Source: Paenibacillus taiwanensis DSM 18679
Lineage (GTDB): Bacteria > Bacillota > Bacilli > Paenibacillales > Paenibacillaceae
Length of the DNA: 64,000 bases
Direction of reading: 5' to 3'
Assembly: GCF_000425125.1 (NCBI RefSeq)
Contig: NZ_KE384307.1
Coordinates: forward strand, 796,966-860,965
Under the pieces are notes generated by a model, which saw only the letters and a program-made list of their open reading frames with translations, was not told where the DNA came from and did not search any database. A program made the position numbers and the translations under genes. Numbering within the stretch: position 1 is the first letter of the stretch; the number at the start of each line of letters is the position of its first letter. Below are positions 17,844-26,901 of this stretch, one piece after another.

Positions 17844-18912
17844 AGATATCGGTAAGTTTGATACAGTGCCTGAGCTTGCCCAGCATATTTATGAGGGCAA
17901 TATAGAAGCATTATGCAGCGCTTTGGCCGCGGGCTGGGACATAGAGCAGGGCATCGAACTAAGCCGGCATGTCACGTGCAGCCCGTTGGACATTGCTATT
18001 GTTGCTGAACAGTTGGGAGTAGTGAAGCTGCTCTGTGAGCATGGGGCGAATCTAAATGCAGCTGGCAGACCGGCTTTTTTAACAGCTGTACGCTATTGTG
18101 GGGCCGATATCGTTCGATACGTTGCAGCAAATGGCGCCAGGCTGGATGCGGTTAACAACGTCAAGTCGGGTGCTTACGAGCAGGCCTATTATGGGAACAA
18201 AACGAATATTCCGCTTATTATGGAGTTGGGCCTGGATATAACGAAACATGGCGGAAAAACGTTACGAAATGCGGTGGATAAGCATGATTTAAAAACGGTC
18301 GCATACTTGCTGGAGCATGGTGTAGACATCAATTTTAACGAGCCTGATATGGTGTATCCTTATAGAGCTACTCCATTAACAGTCGCTGCTAGAAGTGGCA
18401 ATCTTAAAATGGTAAAGTATCTTGTGGAACGCGGCGCTGATGTCACTTTGGCGGAAAAGGATGGCGAACGGGCGTATACGATTGCAGTAAGTAGTAAATA
18501 TACGGAAATGGCTAATTATTTGAAAGCGATCGAGCCGCCTGAATTTCATCAGTTGGAAAACAAGCTGTATGCATTAAAAAGCTATAAACTGCCGAAAGAT
18601 ATAATGGCTTTCCTCTGTGGCGACCAACTGCGTCTCGAATTAACGGCCAACGAGTATGGTATGAACTATGTTGAGTTTTTCTCGCTGACGGATGTAATTG
18701 AGATGAAGGTAGGCCGGCAAAAGCTGCTGCGGCTGTCTTCTGTAGTGGATAATTACGGGGACATTTTAATCGTCTGGAATCCCAAGCAAAAATGTATCGG
18801 GTATTATGATGTTGAGCATCAGGTATATGCAGATGTATGCAGTTTCGCGGAGTTTCTGCTACAGCCTGAAGTTCATTTAGCCCAAATTATAGAAGCTGAA
18901 TTAAATGGATAA
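17830..18912 (+). CDS. Ankyrin-repeat protein
   Basis: About 359 residues from GTG 17830 or ATG 17833, following GGAAGGAGTG and overlapping the MerR gene. At least five ankyrin repeats are visible in residues 40-230 (for example SPLDIAIVAEQLGVVKLLCE, TPLTVAARSGNLKMVKYLVE). The C-terminal 120 residues are not repeats and resemble no family I know. Ankyrin proteins mediate protein-protein contacts; coupling to a drug-sensing MerR regulator suggests a shared role, which is inference. No signal peptide. Confidence 0.88.
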   Translation: MMKLKDIGKFDTVPELAQHIYEGNIEALCSALAAGWDIEQGIELSRHVTCSPLDIAIVAEQLGVVKLLCEHGANLNAAGRPAFLTAVRYCGADIVRYVAANGARLDAVNNVKSGAYEQAYYGNKTNIPLIMELGLDITKHGGKTLRNAVDKHDLKTVAYLLEHGVDINFNEPDMVYPYRATPLTVAARSGNLKMVKYLVERGADVTLAEKDGERAYTIAVSSKYTEMANYLKAIEPPEFHQLENKLYALKSYKLPKDIMAFLCGDQLRLELTANEYGMNYVEFFSLTDVIEMKVGRQKLLRLSSVVDNYGDILIVWNPKQKCIGYYDVEHQVYADVCSFAEFLLQPEVHLAQIIEAELNG

Positions 18913-18933
18913 CAGCGAATGATCACTATACAT

Positions 18934-18987
18934 AAAATGAGCAGAGCAGGTACCTTATACGAAAGGTTCACTGCTCTGCTCATTTTG
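18934..18987. terminator. Bidirectional terminator between convergent genes
   Basis: A long perfect stem, AAAATGAGCAGAGCAG against CTGCTCTGCTCATTTT, with an inner ACCTT/AAGGT helix. It serves the ankyrin gene and the convergent repair gene. Confidence 0.88.
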
Positions 18988-19000
18988 ATTTCACGTGATG

Positions 19001-19831
19001 TTATTGATGTTTCCTGATTGTTCGTTGGGCACGGGTGACAATACGCTGCGTTTCTTTTGTGGAGGATTGTTCCAGCCAAACGCCACACGTCTTAAGCACC
19101 CAATCGGGGTTCGTTTTGCTGGCATCATTTAACCAATTACTTACTGAGTCCTGTACATATTTAGCGTTATCGGACTTCACTTGAACAAGAAGGGGCAGTG
19201 CAAGGGCAGGATTGTCTTTTAATTGCTGAATGTGTTTGGCCCATACGCCTTGAGGTCGGATGCACTCTATCGCAAATCTTCTAATGTTAACGTCAACGTC
19301 ACACACCCAGCTCTCAAATAGGTGCAGCGCTTGTGTTAATTCCTTTGTAACGGATTCTCTAACAGCCATCCACGCAATTTCTCGCACACCAAAGTGGAGA
19401 TCAGCTGCAAATGGGCGTATGGCGGTTAATTTTTGAGAAAGAGATAATTGGTCATCAAGACCAACGATATAAGCGGCCCAGCATCTGACACTGTCCGAAT
19501 GATGATGGGCTAAGGTATCGAACAGTTGGCTGCGCTCCTGATGAGGGAGCAGAAGCAGCAGTTGAAGCCATCCCTTTGCTATGGCGGGAATGATTTGCAT
19601 CATCTTCTTGTTCTGTAGCAGGTGCAGTTCTGACATAACTACGTCAATATGCTGCATTAGATCGAGTTCAGCGATGATATGTTGAAGCAGCAAAGTATGA
19701 TCAATTGCCAGCCATTCGGTCAAATTAACAGTCTGTAGTTGTCCTGTTTGCAGCAGTTGCTGGACTTCACTGGGGATGTCCTTCACTTTTTGGGCACCTT
19801 TTCTGTGCAGCAGATGATCAGGAATAGGCAT
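19001..19831 (-). CDS. DNA alkylation repair protein (AlkD/AlkC-type HEAT-repeat glycosylase)
   Basis: A 276-residue all-helical protein. The second half carries the family motifs DSVRCWAAYIVG, FGVREIAWMAVRE, NIRRFAIECIRPQGVW, KYVQDSVSNWLNDASKTNPD and a final TQRIVTRAQRTIRK. These proteins excise N3- and N7-alkylated purines without flipping the base. The RPQGVW motif favours the AlkC branch. AGAGGAGAG precedes ATG 19831. It is convergent with the ankyrin gene and monocistronic. Confidence 0.9.
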   Translation of the reverse strand: MPIPDHLLHRKGAQKVKDIPSEVQQLLQTGQLQTVNLTEWLAIDHTLLLQHIIAELDLMQHIDVVMSELHLLQNKKMMQIIPAIAKGWLQLLLLLPHQERSQLFDTLAHHHSDSVRCWAAYIVGLDDQLSLSQKLTAIRPFAADLHFGVREIAWMAVRESVTKELTQALHLFESWVCDVDVNIRRFAIECIRPQGVWAKHIQQLKDNPALALPLLVQVKSDNAKYVQDSVSNWLNDASKTNPDWVLKTCGVWLEQSSTKETQRIVTRAQRTIRKHQ

Positions 19832-20031
19832 GTACTTCTCTCCTCTTGGATGACGTCATGAAAGTTCGGCAGGTGGAATCCTGTTGTAGCGAACCGTGTA
19901 TAGAATACGCTAAGTTCACTCCGGAAAGATGTAATCCAGCTTACAACTGTACAAATAAGAGGCGAAAGTACTAGTTTGGCAGCGCACAATCTGAACACTA
20001 GGTAATCAATTTGACGCTCGCTCCATCCTTT

Positions 20032-20688
20032 TTACCGATGAATAGAGATGCTTTTGAATCCTGTCTTAATCATTTCTTGTTCGGAAAGCTCCCGTAAGGT
20101 GGCTGATACCGCTTCTCTTGATGCTCCTACCAAGTGAGCTATTTCCTGATGGGTAATAGGCACATTAATGAGATCATAATCTCCGTCACGCACTACACCG
20201 AATTGATTAGATAGCTTGGCTAGCACATGCAGGATCTTATCTTGCAGGTTGCCGAGCGCTAATTGTTGTGCTAGATGGCTCATGTGGATGAGCCGCTCGC
20301 TTAATACTTGCATCAGATTCATCATGAATTGAGGATGATGCAGTAGAAAGCTCTCAAATCTATCTTTATCCATCAAACAAATGTGGCACTCCTCAACGGT
20401 TTCGATGTACATGTCACGTGTACCTAAGGAGATGCCCGCCATTTCACCAAATACATTGCCCTCGTTAAGGATGTCCAAAGTAAATTGCTTGCCCTCACTA
20501 TTCAGCTTGTACAAGCGTACTTGTCCTTTTTTGATAAAGTAAAGACCTTCAGCAAATGTAGCTGGTGTTTGAATAAACGTGTTTTTTGGAATGACAGTTA
20601 TGGAAGTTAACTGTTCCATCTCAATGAGATCTGGAATGGAAAGGGAACGAAGAAGATTAAATTGAGACAAATACTGAATGTTATCCAT
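20032..20688 (-). CDS. Crp/Fnr family transcriptional regulator
   Basis: A 218-residue regulator with an N-terminal cyclic-nucleotide-type beta-roll (EGLYFIKKGQVRLY, GNVFGEMAGI) and a C-terminal winged helix (THQEIAHLVGASREAVSATL). It lacks the cysteine cluster of oxygen-sensing Fnr proteins, so a small-molecule or other signal is likely. AGGAGGAA precedes ATG 20688. An 18-bp palindrome at 20761-20778 lies just upstream and may be its own operator. Confidence 0.9.
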   Translation of the reverse strand: MDNIQYLSQFNLLRSLSIPDLIEMEQLTSITVIPKNTFIQTPATFAEGLYFIKKGQVRLYKLNSEGKQFTLDILNEGNVFGEMAGISLGTRDMYIETVEECHICLMDKDRFESFLLHHPQFMMNLMQVLSERLIHMSHLAQQLALGNLQDKILHVLAKLSNQFGVVRDGDYDLINVPITHQEIAHLVGASREAVSATLRELSEQEMIKTGFKSISIHR

Positions 20689-20760
20689 AATTCCTCCTGA
20701 TCAAAGCCGTTGGCATAGGGAACATCTATTAATGACTACTATATCAGAGTTATTTTATGA

Positions 20761-20778
20761 CGCACAAAAAATTGTGCG
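20761..20778. promoter_or_regulatory. 18-bp palindrome upstream of the Crp/Fnr gene
   Basis: CGCACAA and TTGTGCG around AAAA form a perfect palindrome between the regulator and the leu leader promoter. Size and symmetry suit a Crp/Fnr-type dimer site. This is inferred from position. Confidence 0.4.
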
Positions 20779-20814
20779 GATCGTGATATTAAGGGGAAAT
20801 GGCAATTTTATTTG

Positions 20815-20843
20815 TTGACAAAATAATTTTAGTGCCATATAAT
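20815..20843 (+). promoter_or_regulatory. Strong SigA promoter of the leuA leader
   Basis: A consensus TTGACA (20815-20820), a 17-bp spacer and consensus TATAAT (20838-20843). Confidence 0.9.
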
Positions 20844-20849
20844 TGCAAA

Positions 20850-21112
20850 TAATTTAACATCCAAATGTTAGGATTAGAAATAGTAGGAATAGGTTGACTT
20901 TCCAGAGAGCCGTTGGTTGGTGTGAAACGGTAACGTCTTTTATTCCGAACTCGTCTATGAACAGCTGCCTGAATATGTAGGGTATGCCGGAGTTCCACCG
21001 TTACAGGGATAGATGGTGTTGGCCATCGAAGGAGATCATTTCTTTAGGAAATGAATTAGAGTGGTACCGCGGGTTCAACCCCGTCTCTATACGTAGAGAC
21101 GGGGTTTTTTTG
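20850..21112 (+). ncRNA. Leucine-specific T-box riboswitch
   Basis: The T-box core TGGTACCGCG is at 21062-21071, followed by a terminator hairpin (CCCCGTCTCTA/TAGAGACGGGG) and T-run ending near 21112. An AGTAGGA motif near 20882 suits the base of stem I. The likely specifier is CTC (20950-20952, in CCGAACTCG), a leucine codon. The antiterminator bulge TGGT would pair with an ACCA tRNA end, consistent with tRNA-Leu. Uncharged tRNA-Leu should allow read-through into leuA. Confidence 0.88.
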
Positions 21113-21184
21113 TTGGTCGAATTCCGGGTTTGACCAGCCCCGCTTCACATATATATTTAAAATAAGGCTTAGGAGGAGATGCAG

Positions 21185-22726
21185 ATGAACCGCAAAATTA
21201 TCGTATTAGACACTACTTTGCGTGACGGAGAGCAAGTTCCAGGCGCTAAATTAAATGTACATCAAAAAATAGAGATGGCTCAGCAGCTAAAGCGGCTGCA
21301 TGTAGATATTATTGAAGCGGGCTTTCCTGCTTCTTCAGCAGGAGATTTTCAGGCGGTGCAGCAAATTGTGCGCAGTGTCGGCGACAGCGTATCGATCACC
21401 GCCTTGGCACGCGCAGTTAAAAGTGATATCGACGCTGTTTATGAGAGTATTAAGCTGGCGCAAGATCCACTCATTCATATTGTGCTGGGCACCTCAAACA
21501 TCCATGTGGAGAAGAAATTTAATCGCTCCAAGGAAGCGGTTATGCAATTAGGCGTTGACGCGGTCAAGTACGCGAAAACTTTATTGCCTCATGTGCAATA
21601 CTCGACGGAAGATGCGTCGCGATCAGACTTCGAATATTTGTGGAGCACCATTGAAGCGGTCGTCAAAGCGGGAGCTACCATGATCAACGTGCCTGATACG
21701 GTAGGATATGCAGTACCAGAGGAGTTTGGTGAGCTGATTCGCCGAATTAACGAACGTCTCAAAAATATGGATGAAAGTGTCATCCTTAGTGTGCATTGTC
21801 ACAACGACTTGGGAATGGCAACCTCCAATACGTTAAGCGCCATTAAAAATGGCGCCGACAAAATCGAATGTACGATTAACGGCCTCGGGGAACGAGCAGG
21901 AAATGCCTCGCTAGAAGAGGTTGTAATGGGACTTAAAGTGCGGGAGAACTTTTACCATTGTTATACCAACATCCAGACGCAGGAACTTCTCCGAACTTCG
22001 AAGCTTGTTACGTATTTGACAGGATTGGATGTACAGGTAAATAAGGCGATAACAGGGGAGAATGCATTTGCCCATTCCTCCGGTATCCATCAGGATGGAT
22101 TATTAAAGGATAAACAAGTGTACGAGATTATGTCCCCTGAAGACGTGGGGGCAGATAGTATGGAGCTAATTTTGACAGCTCGCTCGGGCCGACACGCTTT
22201 CAAAAATGCTGTTGAAAAGATGGGGTTTGATGTCAGTGATGAAACTGATTTTGAAGCGTTGTTTACTAAATTTTTAACATTGGCGGATGCCAAAAAAGAA
22301 GTGTACGATCACGATGTGTTCTACCTGGTTACTAACCATCGCACAGCAGATGAAGGCAGCAAGCAACTGTATGAGTTGGCTTCATTTCAGGTGGTCAGTA
22401 ACGACTTATATCCGACTGCAACGGTCAAGCTGAAGAAGGGGGCCGACACAGTTAAAGGCAGCGCGGTAGGAGATGGTCCTATTGATGCCCTTTACAGTGT
22501 AATGAAGACGCTGGTTGGCTTGGATGTACAGCTGAAGGATTACAAAATTAACAGCTTGTCGCGCGGAAAAGAGGCGATCGGCCGTGTGAACATACGCATT
22601 CAATATCAGGATAAGACCTATTCGGGACGTGCGATGGATATGGATATTTTAAAAGCAAGCGCCAATGCGTTTTTGAACGCGATTAACGCCATTTTGTTGG
22701 ATGCGGATGTAGTTCAAGAGGAGTAG
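21185..22726 (+). CDS. leuA: 2-isopropylmalate synthase (LeuA)
   Basis: A 513-residue first enzyme of leucine synthesis: condenses acetyl-CoA with 2-oxoisovalerate. It has the LDTTLRDGEQVPGA motif at the N-terminus, HCHNDLGMATSN for metal binding and GLGERAGNASLEEVVMGL. A C-terminal regulatory domain (about 370-500) should give leucine feedback control. ATG 21185 is chosen over ATG 21179 because AGGAGGAG ends directly before 21179. The leucine T-box upstream supports LeuA rather than citramalate or homocitrate synthase. No further leu genes follow; a terminator comes directly after. Confidence 0.93.
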   Translation: MNRKIIVLDTTLRDGEQVPGAKLNVHQKIEMAQQLKRLHVDIIEAGFPASSAGDFQAVQQIVRSVGDSVSITALARAVKSDIDAVYESIKLAQDPLIHIVLGTSNIHVEKKFNRSKEAVMQLGVDAVKYAKTLLPHVQYSTEDASRSDFEYLWSTIEAVVKAGATMINVPDTVGYAVPEEFGELIRRINERLKNMDESVILSVHCHNDLGMATSNTLSAIKNGADKIECTINGLGERAGNASLEEVVMGLKVRENFYHCYTNIQTQELLRTSKLVTYLTGLDVQVNKAITGENAFAHSSGIHQDGLLKDKQVYEIMSPEDVGADSMELILTARSGRHAFKNAVEKMGFDVSDETDFEALFTKFLTLADAKKEVYDHDVFYLVTNHRTADEGSKQLYELASFQVVSNDLYPTATVKLKKGADTVKGSAVGDGPIDALYSVMKTLVGLDVQLKDYKINSLSRGKEAIGRVNIRIQYQDKTYSGRAMDMDILKASANAFLNAINAILLDADVVQEE

Positions 22727-22738
22727 TCAATAACAACG

Positions 22739-22785
22739 TAGAGATGGGATGCTGAGCTGTCAGATTCCATCTCTATGACTTTTTA
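22739..22785 (+). terminator. Terminator of leuA
   Basis: TAGAGATGG pairs with CCATCTCTA, followed by GACTTTTT. Confidence 0.85.
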
Positions 22786-22955
22786 ATAAACCCAATATAG
22801 TAAATGCATCACTTGATATATTATTCCAATATTTTGGTTACATAGCAGCAGTTTCTACGTTATAATAAAAGTAAATAATTCCATTTTTACTAGAATGTCG
22901 GTTGCGATATCTAGTTGGAATGGTCTATTTAGTTGCCAAACAAGGAGATATGCTG

Positions 22956-24218
22956 ATGAAGTTGTTAAAAGGCCAGAAGATAGATATTACAAAGGGCAGA
23001 AACATACGTAATCTTAGTTTACGCTTCGGCTGGGCCATAAAAGATACGGCTATGAGTGTTGATGCTGCTGCTTTTATCTTGAATGCTCAGGGACGTTGTG
23101 TTCAGGATGAACATTTCATTTTTTATGGTCATGTGGAATCTCCTAATGGAGAAGTAAGACACTCTACGGCTGATGGGCCAGAGAAGGAAGTTGTACATAT
23201 TGCATTTAGCAAGCTGTCAGAAAGTGCTGCGCGTATTGCTTTTACATTGACGATTTATGAAGGAGAACAGCAGGGACATGATATGAGTGCTGTTTCCGAT
23301 ATGTACGTTCAGCTTACAGATGCGGACAGCGGCGAGGTATTATGTCAGTATACATATGGGATGGATTTGACACGCGAAACTGCGATTGTGGTAGGTGAAC
23401 TCTACAGATATAATGATGAATGGAAGTTCAATGCTATAGGCAGCGGCTTCTACGGGGGCTTGGCTGCTTTGTGTACTCACTTTGGGCTTGAGATCGAAGA
23501 GAGAATTAGTGAGGTAGCGGCCGCAGTGGAGGAGAAGGTAATCGCGCCCATTGATTTGCGAAAGCAAAAGGTAAACTATACGCTGGAGAAGAAGAAACTT
23601 CAAGGTGTGGTGGCCAGAGTAGGCATCGTACTTGATATTTCTGGATCGATGCGGAAGCTATATATGAACGGCACTGTGCAAGAAGTAGTGGAACGTATTT
23701 TAGCAGTAGCCTGCTTATTTGATGACAATGCCACATTAGATGTGTGGGTATACGACTCGTTGTATAGTCGATTACCTTCTGTAACTGAACAGGATATTGC
23801 AGGTTATGTGGATCGACATATACTACACAACAGCAAGATCAATAAATTTGGCGCGAACAATGAGCCGCCAGTCATGCGCGATGTCATTCATAAGTATACA
23901 GAAGAAGAGGAGTCCGCAACGCCTGTATTTATTATATTTATCAATGATGGCGGTGTGGTAAAGTCAATCAAGAAAGTAATTACAACAGCTTCGGTTCAGC
24001 CTATATTCTGGCAATTTGTAGGGATTGGACATTCAGACTTTGAGGTACTGAAGAAGCTAGATACGATGGAAGGTAGAGTTGTGGATAATGCCAACTTTAT
24101 TCATGTTCATGATATTGGAGCGATTTCCGATGAATCGTTGTATGATCAATTGTTGAATGAATTTCCAGTGTGGCTAAAGGCAGCCAAAGAGAAGCGAATC
24201 ATAAGGGAATCTTATTAA
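22956..24218 (+). CDS. TerF-like protein: TerD domain plus von Willebrand A domain
   Basis: A 420-residue protein. ATG 22956 lies 8 bp after AAGGAG; upstream in-frame starts are less well placed. Residues 1-180 are a TerD domain (LKGQKIDITKG, DAAAFILNAQGR, IYEGEQQGHDMS, GELYRYNDEWKF). Residues about 215-410 are a VWA domain with the MIDAS motif DISGSM and an INDGG strand. This TerD-VWA order is that of TerF in tellurite/stress (ter) systems. No other ter genes lie in the window, so it stands alone. Calcium/metal binding and a role in stress response are inferred from the family. Confidence 0.88.
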   Translation: MKLLKGQKIDITKGRNIRNLSLRFGWAIKDTAMSVDAAAFILNAQGRCVQDEHFIFYGHVESPNGEVRHSTADGPEKEVVHIAFSKLSESAARIAFTLTIYEGEQQGHDMSAVSDMYVQLTDADSGEVLCQYTYGMDLTRETAIVVGELYRYNDEWKFNAIGSGFYGGLAALCTHFGLEIEERISEVAAAVEEKVIAPIDLRKQKVNYTLEKKKLQGVVARVGIVLDISGSMRKLYMNGTVQEVVERILAVACLFDDNATLDVWVYDSLYSRLPSVTEQDIAGYVDRHILHNSKINKFGANNEPPVMRDVIHKYTEEEESATPVFIIFINDGGVVKSIKKVITTASVQPIFWQFVGIGHSDFEVLKKLDTMEGRVVDNANFIHVHDIGAISDESLYDQLLNEFPVWLKAAKEKRIIRESY

Positions 24219-24243
24219 TGAAATGGATCTTGTTATACCACTC

Positions 24244-24287
24244 GAACCACCTACGGTGAAATATACCGTCAGCGTGGTTCTTTTGTT
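24244..24287 (+). terminator. Terminator after the TerF-like gene
   Basis: GAACCAC/GTGGTTC outer stem and ACGGT/ACCGT inner stem, then TTTTGTT. Confidence 0.85.
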
Positions 24288-24326
24288 ATCCCGTTAGTTG
24301 TGCCATGATCAAGAAGGGGAGGCGAA

Positions 24327-25784
24327 GTGATGTTTCAGCAATTCAAGCCAAAGGCAGGTCACTCTATGGCGGTACAATTAAAGGAATACATTCAACAATT
24401 TATTATAAAAGGAGTCCTCCAAGCGGGGCAGAAGCTTCCCTCGACCCGTGAACTTAGCATATTGCTGGGCTTGAGCCGGAATACGGTTATTTTGGCTTAT
24501 CAAGGCTTGGAAGAGGACGGTTTCGTTTATGTTAGGCGAGGAAATGGAAGCTATGTTTCGGCCTACTCGAGGCCGGCAGCGAATTGCCCAAAGCGTACAG
24601 ATTGGAAAAGACGTGTAAATGACCATGCACGTATGGCAGACTCCTTGGACATTATGAAGCAAGGGATGCAGATGGCTGAACCAGGTATGATTCGGTTTAC
24701 GAGCATTGCTCCTGATGAGAAGTTATTTGACGTGGACCATGTGAAGCGTGCATTTCTCGATCGAATGGCCATCGAGGGCAGCACACTGTTGAACTATGGA
24801 TATGCCAAAGGATATAAACCTTTAATTGACTATCTATTTCACTATATGGGAAATAAAGGTGTTAATCTCGAAGGCAAAGATATGTTGATTACGAACGGCT
24901 TTACAGAAGGGTTGGATATCGTATTGTCGGCGCTAAAGCAGGATAATAGCGCGGTGTTGTGTGAGAATCCGACACATCATACCGCCATTAAACAGTTCAA
25001 GCTGCAGCGATATGATATTACTGGCATATCAATGGAGCGCGACGGCATTCATCTTCAGGAGTTGGAGCGTGCTGTGCAGGAGCAGGCATACGACTGTGCT
25101 TATGTAGTACCTTCATATCATAACCCGACTGGCATTGTGATGTCTCCCGATAAACGATTAAAGCTGCTGCAGATAATGGCGCATTATAATATTCCGATTA
25201 TTGAAGATGGTTTTAATGAGGAACTGCGTTATTCCGGTGCCCATGTATCTCCCTTAATGGCAACTGCGGGCCGAGGCAATAATGTTATTTACTTGGGTAG
25301 CTTCTCTAAAGTTCTTTTTCCAGGACTGCGTGTAGGGTGGGTGCTTGGCGATAAAGAGTTAATCTATTATTTGGAGAGCATTAAGCGGGCGCGGAGTATC
25401 CATACTTCGACCTTGGATCAGTCCCTTTTATATCAATACTTGCATAATGGGAACATGGAGAAATATGTGAAGCGGGCGCGAGCTGTATACAGACGAAAAT
25501 ATGAATGGACGAAGCAATGCTGCGAAACCTATATCCCTTATGCAAAGTTATCCGGAGACGGTGGACTTCATCTTTTTGTACAATTCGACTCTGCTTTTGA
25601 TACGAGGGTATTACTTGAGGCTTGCGCTCGTCAAGGCGTGTTGTTTACGCCAGGCGATTTATTTTATACGAACGGCTTGGGTCAACATGCAATGAGGATT
25701 GGCTTCTCCAGATTGACAGTAGAAGAGATTAGTCAGGGAATTCGAATTATCGGCGACACAGCTAAACATATTATGGGATTGTAA
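24327..25784 (+). CDS. MocR-type (GntR/aminotransferase) regulator, DdlR-like
   Basis: A 485-residue protein from GTG 24327, or ATG 24330 one codon later, after GGGGAGGCG. The N-terminus is a GntR winged helix (LQAGQKLPSTRELSILLGLS, RNTVILAYQGLEEDG). The C-terminal 370 residues are a class I aminotransferase fold with the PLP lysine in GSFSKVLFPGLRVGW. It ends 12 bp before a D-Ala-D-Ala ligase gene in the same direction. In Brevibacillus, the MocR protein DdlR activates a ddl gene and senses PLP and D-alanine; the adjacency here suggests an equivalent role. The ligand itself is inferred. Confidence 0.9.
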   Translation: MMFQQFKPKAGHSMAVQLKEYIQQFIIKGVLQAGQKLPSTRELSILLGLSRNTVILAYQGLEEDGFVYVRRGNGSYVSAYSRPAANCPKRTDWKRRVNDHARMADSLDIMKQGMQMAEPGMIRFTSIAPDEKLFDVDHVKRAFLDRMAIEGSTLLNYGYAKGYKPLIDYLFHYMGNKGVNLEGKDMLITNGFTEGLDIVLSALKQDNSAVLCENPTHHTAIKQFKLQRYDITGISMERDGIHLQELERAVQEQAYDCAYVVPSYHNPTGIVMSPDKRLKLLQIMAHYNIPIIEDGFNEELRYSGAHVSPLMATAGRGNNVIYLGSFSKVLFPGLRVGWVLGDKELIYYLESIKRARSIHTSTLDQSLLYQYLHNGNMEKYVKRARAVYRRKYEWTKQCCETYIPYAKLSGDGGLHLFVQFDSAFDTRVLLEACARQGVLFTPGDLFYTNGLGQHAMRIGFSRLTVEEISQGIRIIGDTAKHIMGL

Positions 25785-25796
25785 GGTGGTGCAAGG

Positions 25797-26729
25797 ATGA
25801 AAGTGGGCGTCATTATGGGCGGAGATTCGTCGGAGCGAGAGGTATCCATCCGGACAGGACAGGAAATGCTTTCTCACTTAGATCGAAATAAATATGAAGT
25901 TGTTCCAATTGAAATATCGAATCAGCATGAGCTTATAGATCGGGTAAAAGGGATTGATATGGCATTACTTGCTCTGCATGGTCCGTATGGAGAGGACGGA
26001 ACAGTACAGGGCGCATTGGAGTCGATGGGCATTCCATATACGGGCAGCGGGGTGCTGTCCAGCAGTATATGTATGGATAAAGACGTCGCAAAGAGACTAC
26101 TGCAAAGCGAAGGGATTAGGACAACGGAATGGCGATGTTGGAGCAGTATAGAAGAATATGACCCAGAAGTGCTAGAGATATTAGGACTTCCGCTAATCGT
26201 AAAGCCCAATTGCGGCGGTTCAAGTGTTGGCGCAGAACTGGTTCGCAGTCGTGAACAATTGTATGGGGCTGTGCAAAACGCTTTTCAATGGGACAGCACG
26301 GTTATGCTTGAAGAGTATATTAGTGGTCAAGAGATAACGTGTTCTTTGTTAAACGGCGAGATGCTTCCGATCATCGGCATTAGATCGTTACAATCGGATT
26401 GGTTTGATTATCGCTGCAAGTATGACGATGGTGGGGCGGAAGAGCAAGTTATACAGCTGCCTGCTGAGGTTAAACGAAACGTTACGCAAGCAGCGATTGC
26501 CTGTTACCGTATCATGAAATGCAGTGTGTATGCACGTGTTGACATGATACTAAGGGACGGTGTGCCTTATGTTTTGGAGGTGAATACACTGCCAGGCATG
26601 ACAACGAACAGCCTGCTGCCCAAAAGCGCTTTTGCTGCCGGCCTAACGTTTAGTCAGTTGCTGGATCGGATCATTGAACAGTCTTGGTCAGCACGGGCAC
26701 ATATTAGATCAAGTAATAAGACTGTTTAA
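25797..26729 (+). CDS. ddl: D-alanine--D-alanine ligase
   Basis: A 310-residue ATP-grasp enzyme joining two D-alanines for peptidoglycan precursors. Motifs: MGGDSSEREVSIRTG at the N-terminus, LALHGPYGEDG, PYTGSGVLSSSICMDK, KPNCGGSSVGA, and VLEVNTLPGMTTNSLLPKSA with the metal-binding E and N. The length fits the short DdlB type. AAGGTGGTGCAAGG precedes ATG 25797. It is probably co-transcribed with the MocR regulator and ends at a terminator shared with the convergent LPMO gene. Confidence 0.95.
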   Translation: MKVGVIMGGDSSEREVSIRTGQEMLSHLDRNKYEVVPIEISNQHELIDRVKGIDMALLALHGPYGEDGTVQGALESMGIPYTGSGVLSSSICMDKDVAKRLLQSEGIRTTEWRCWSSIEEYDPEVLEILGLPLIVKPNCGGSSVGAELVRSREQLYGAVQNAFQWDSTVMLEEYISGQEITCSLLNGEMLPIIGIRSLQSDWFDYRCKYDDGGAEEQVIQLPAEVKRNVTQAAIACYRIMKCSVYARVDMILRDGVPYVLEVNTLPGMTTNSLLPKSAFAAGLTFSQLLDRIIEQSWSARAHIRSSNKTV

Positions 26730-26800
26730 TGATGCATTGGCTGTGCCGGAGAAGAATCGTAAAGCGATCTGCGCCCGGGAACAGCACATGATCAATATAC

Positions 26801-26850
26801 AAGCACCTCCGCAACCACGCGATTTTTTGTGGGAGCAGAGGTGCTTGATT
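26801..26850. terminator. Bidirectional terminator between ddl and the LPMO gene
   Basis: AAGCACCTC pairs with GAGGTGCTT, with an inner helix and flanking A/T runs. Confidence 0.8.
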
Positions 26851-26901
26851 TGTTGTACGGGTATTTACGGTGATACGATTTTTTTTAGCTGTGGCTTGCC
26901 A

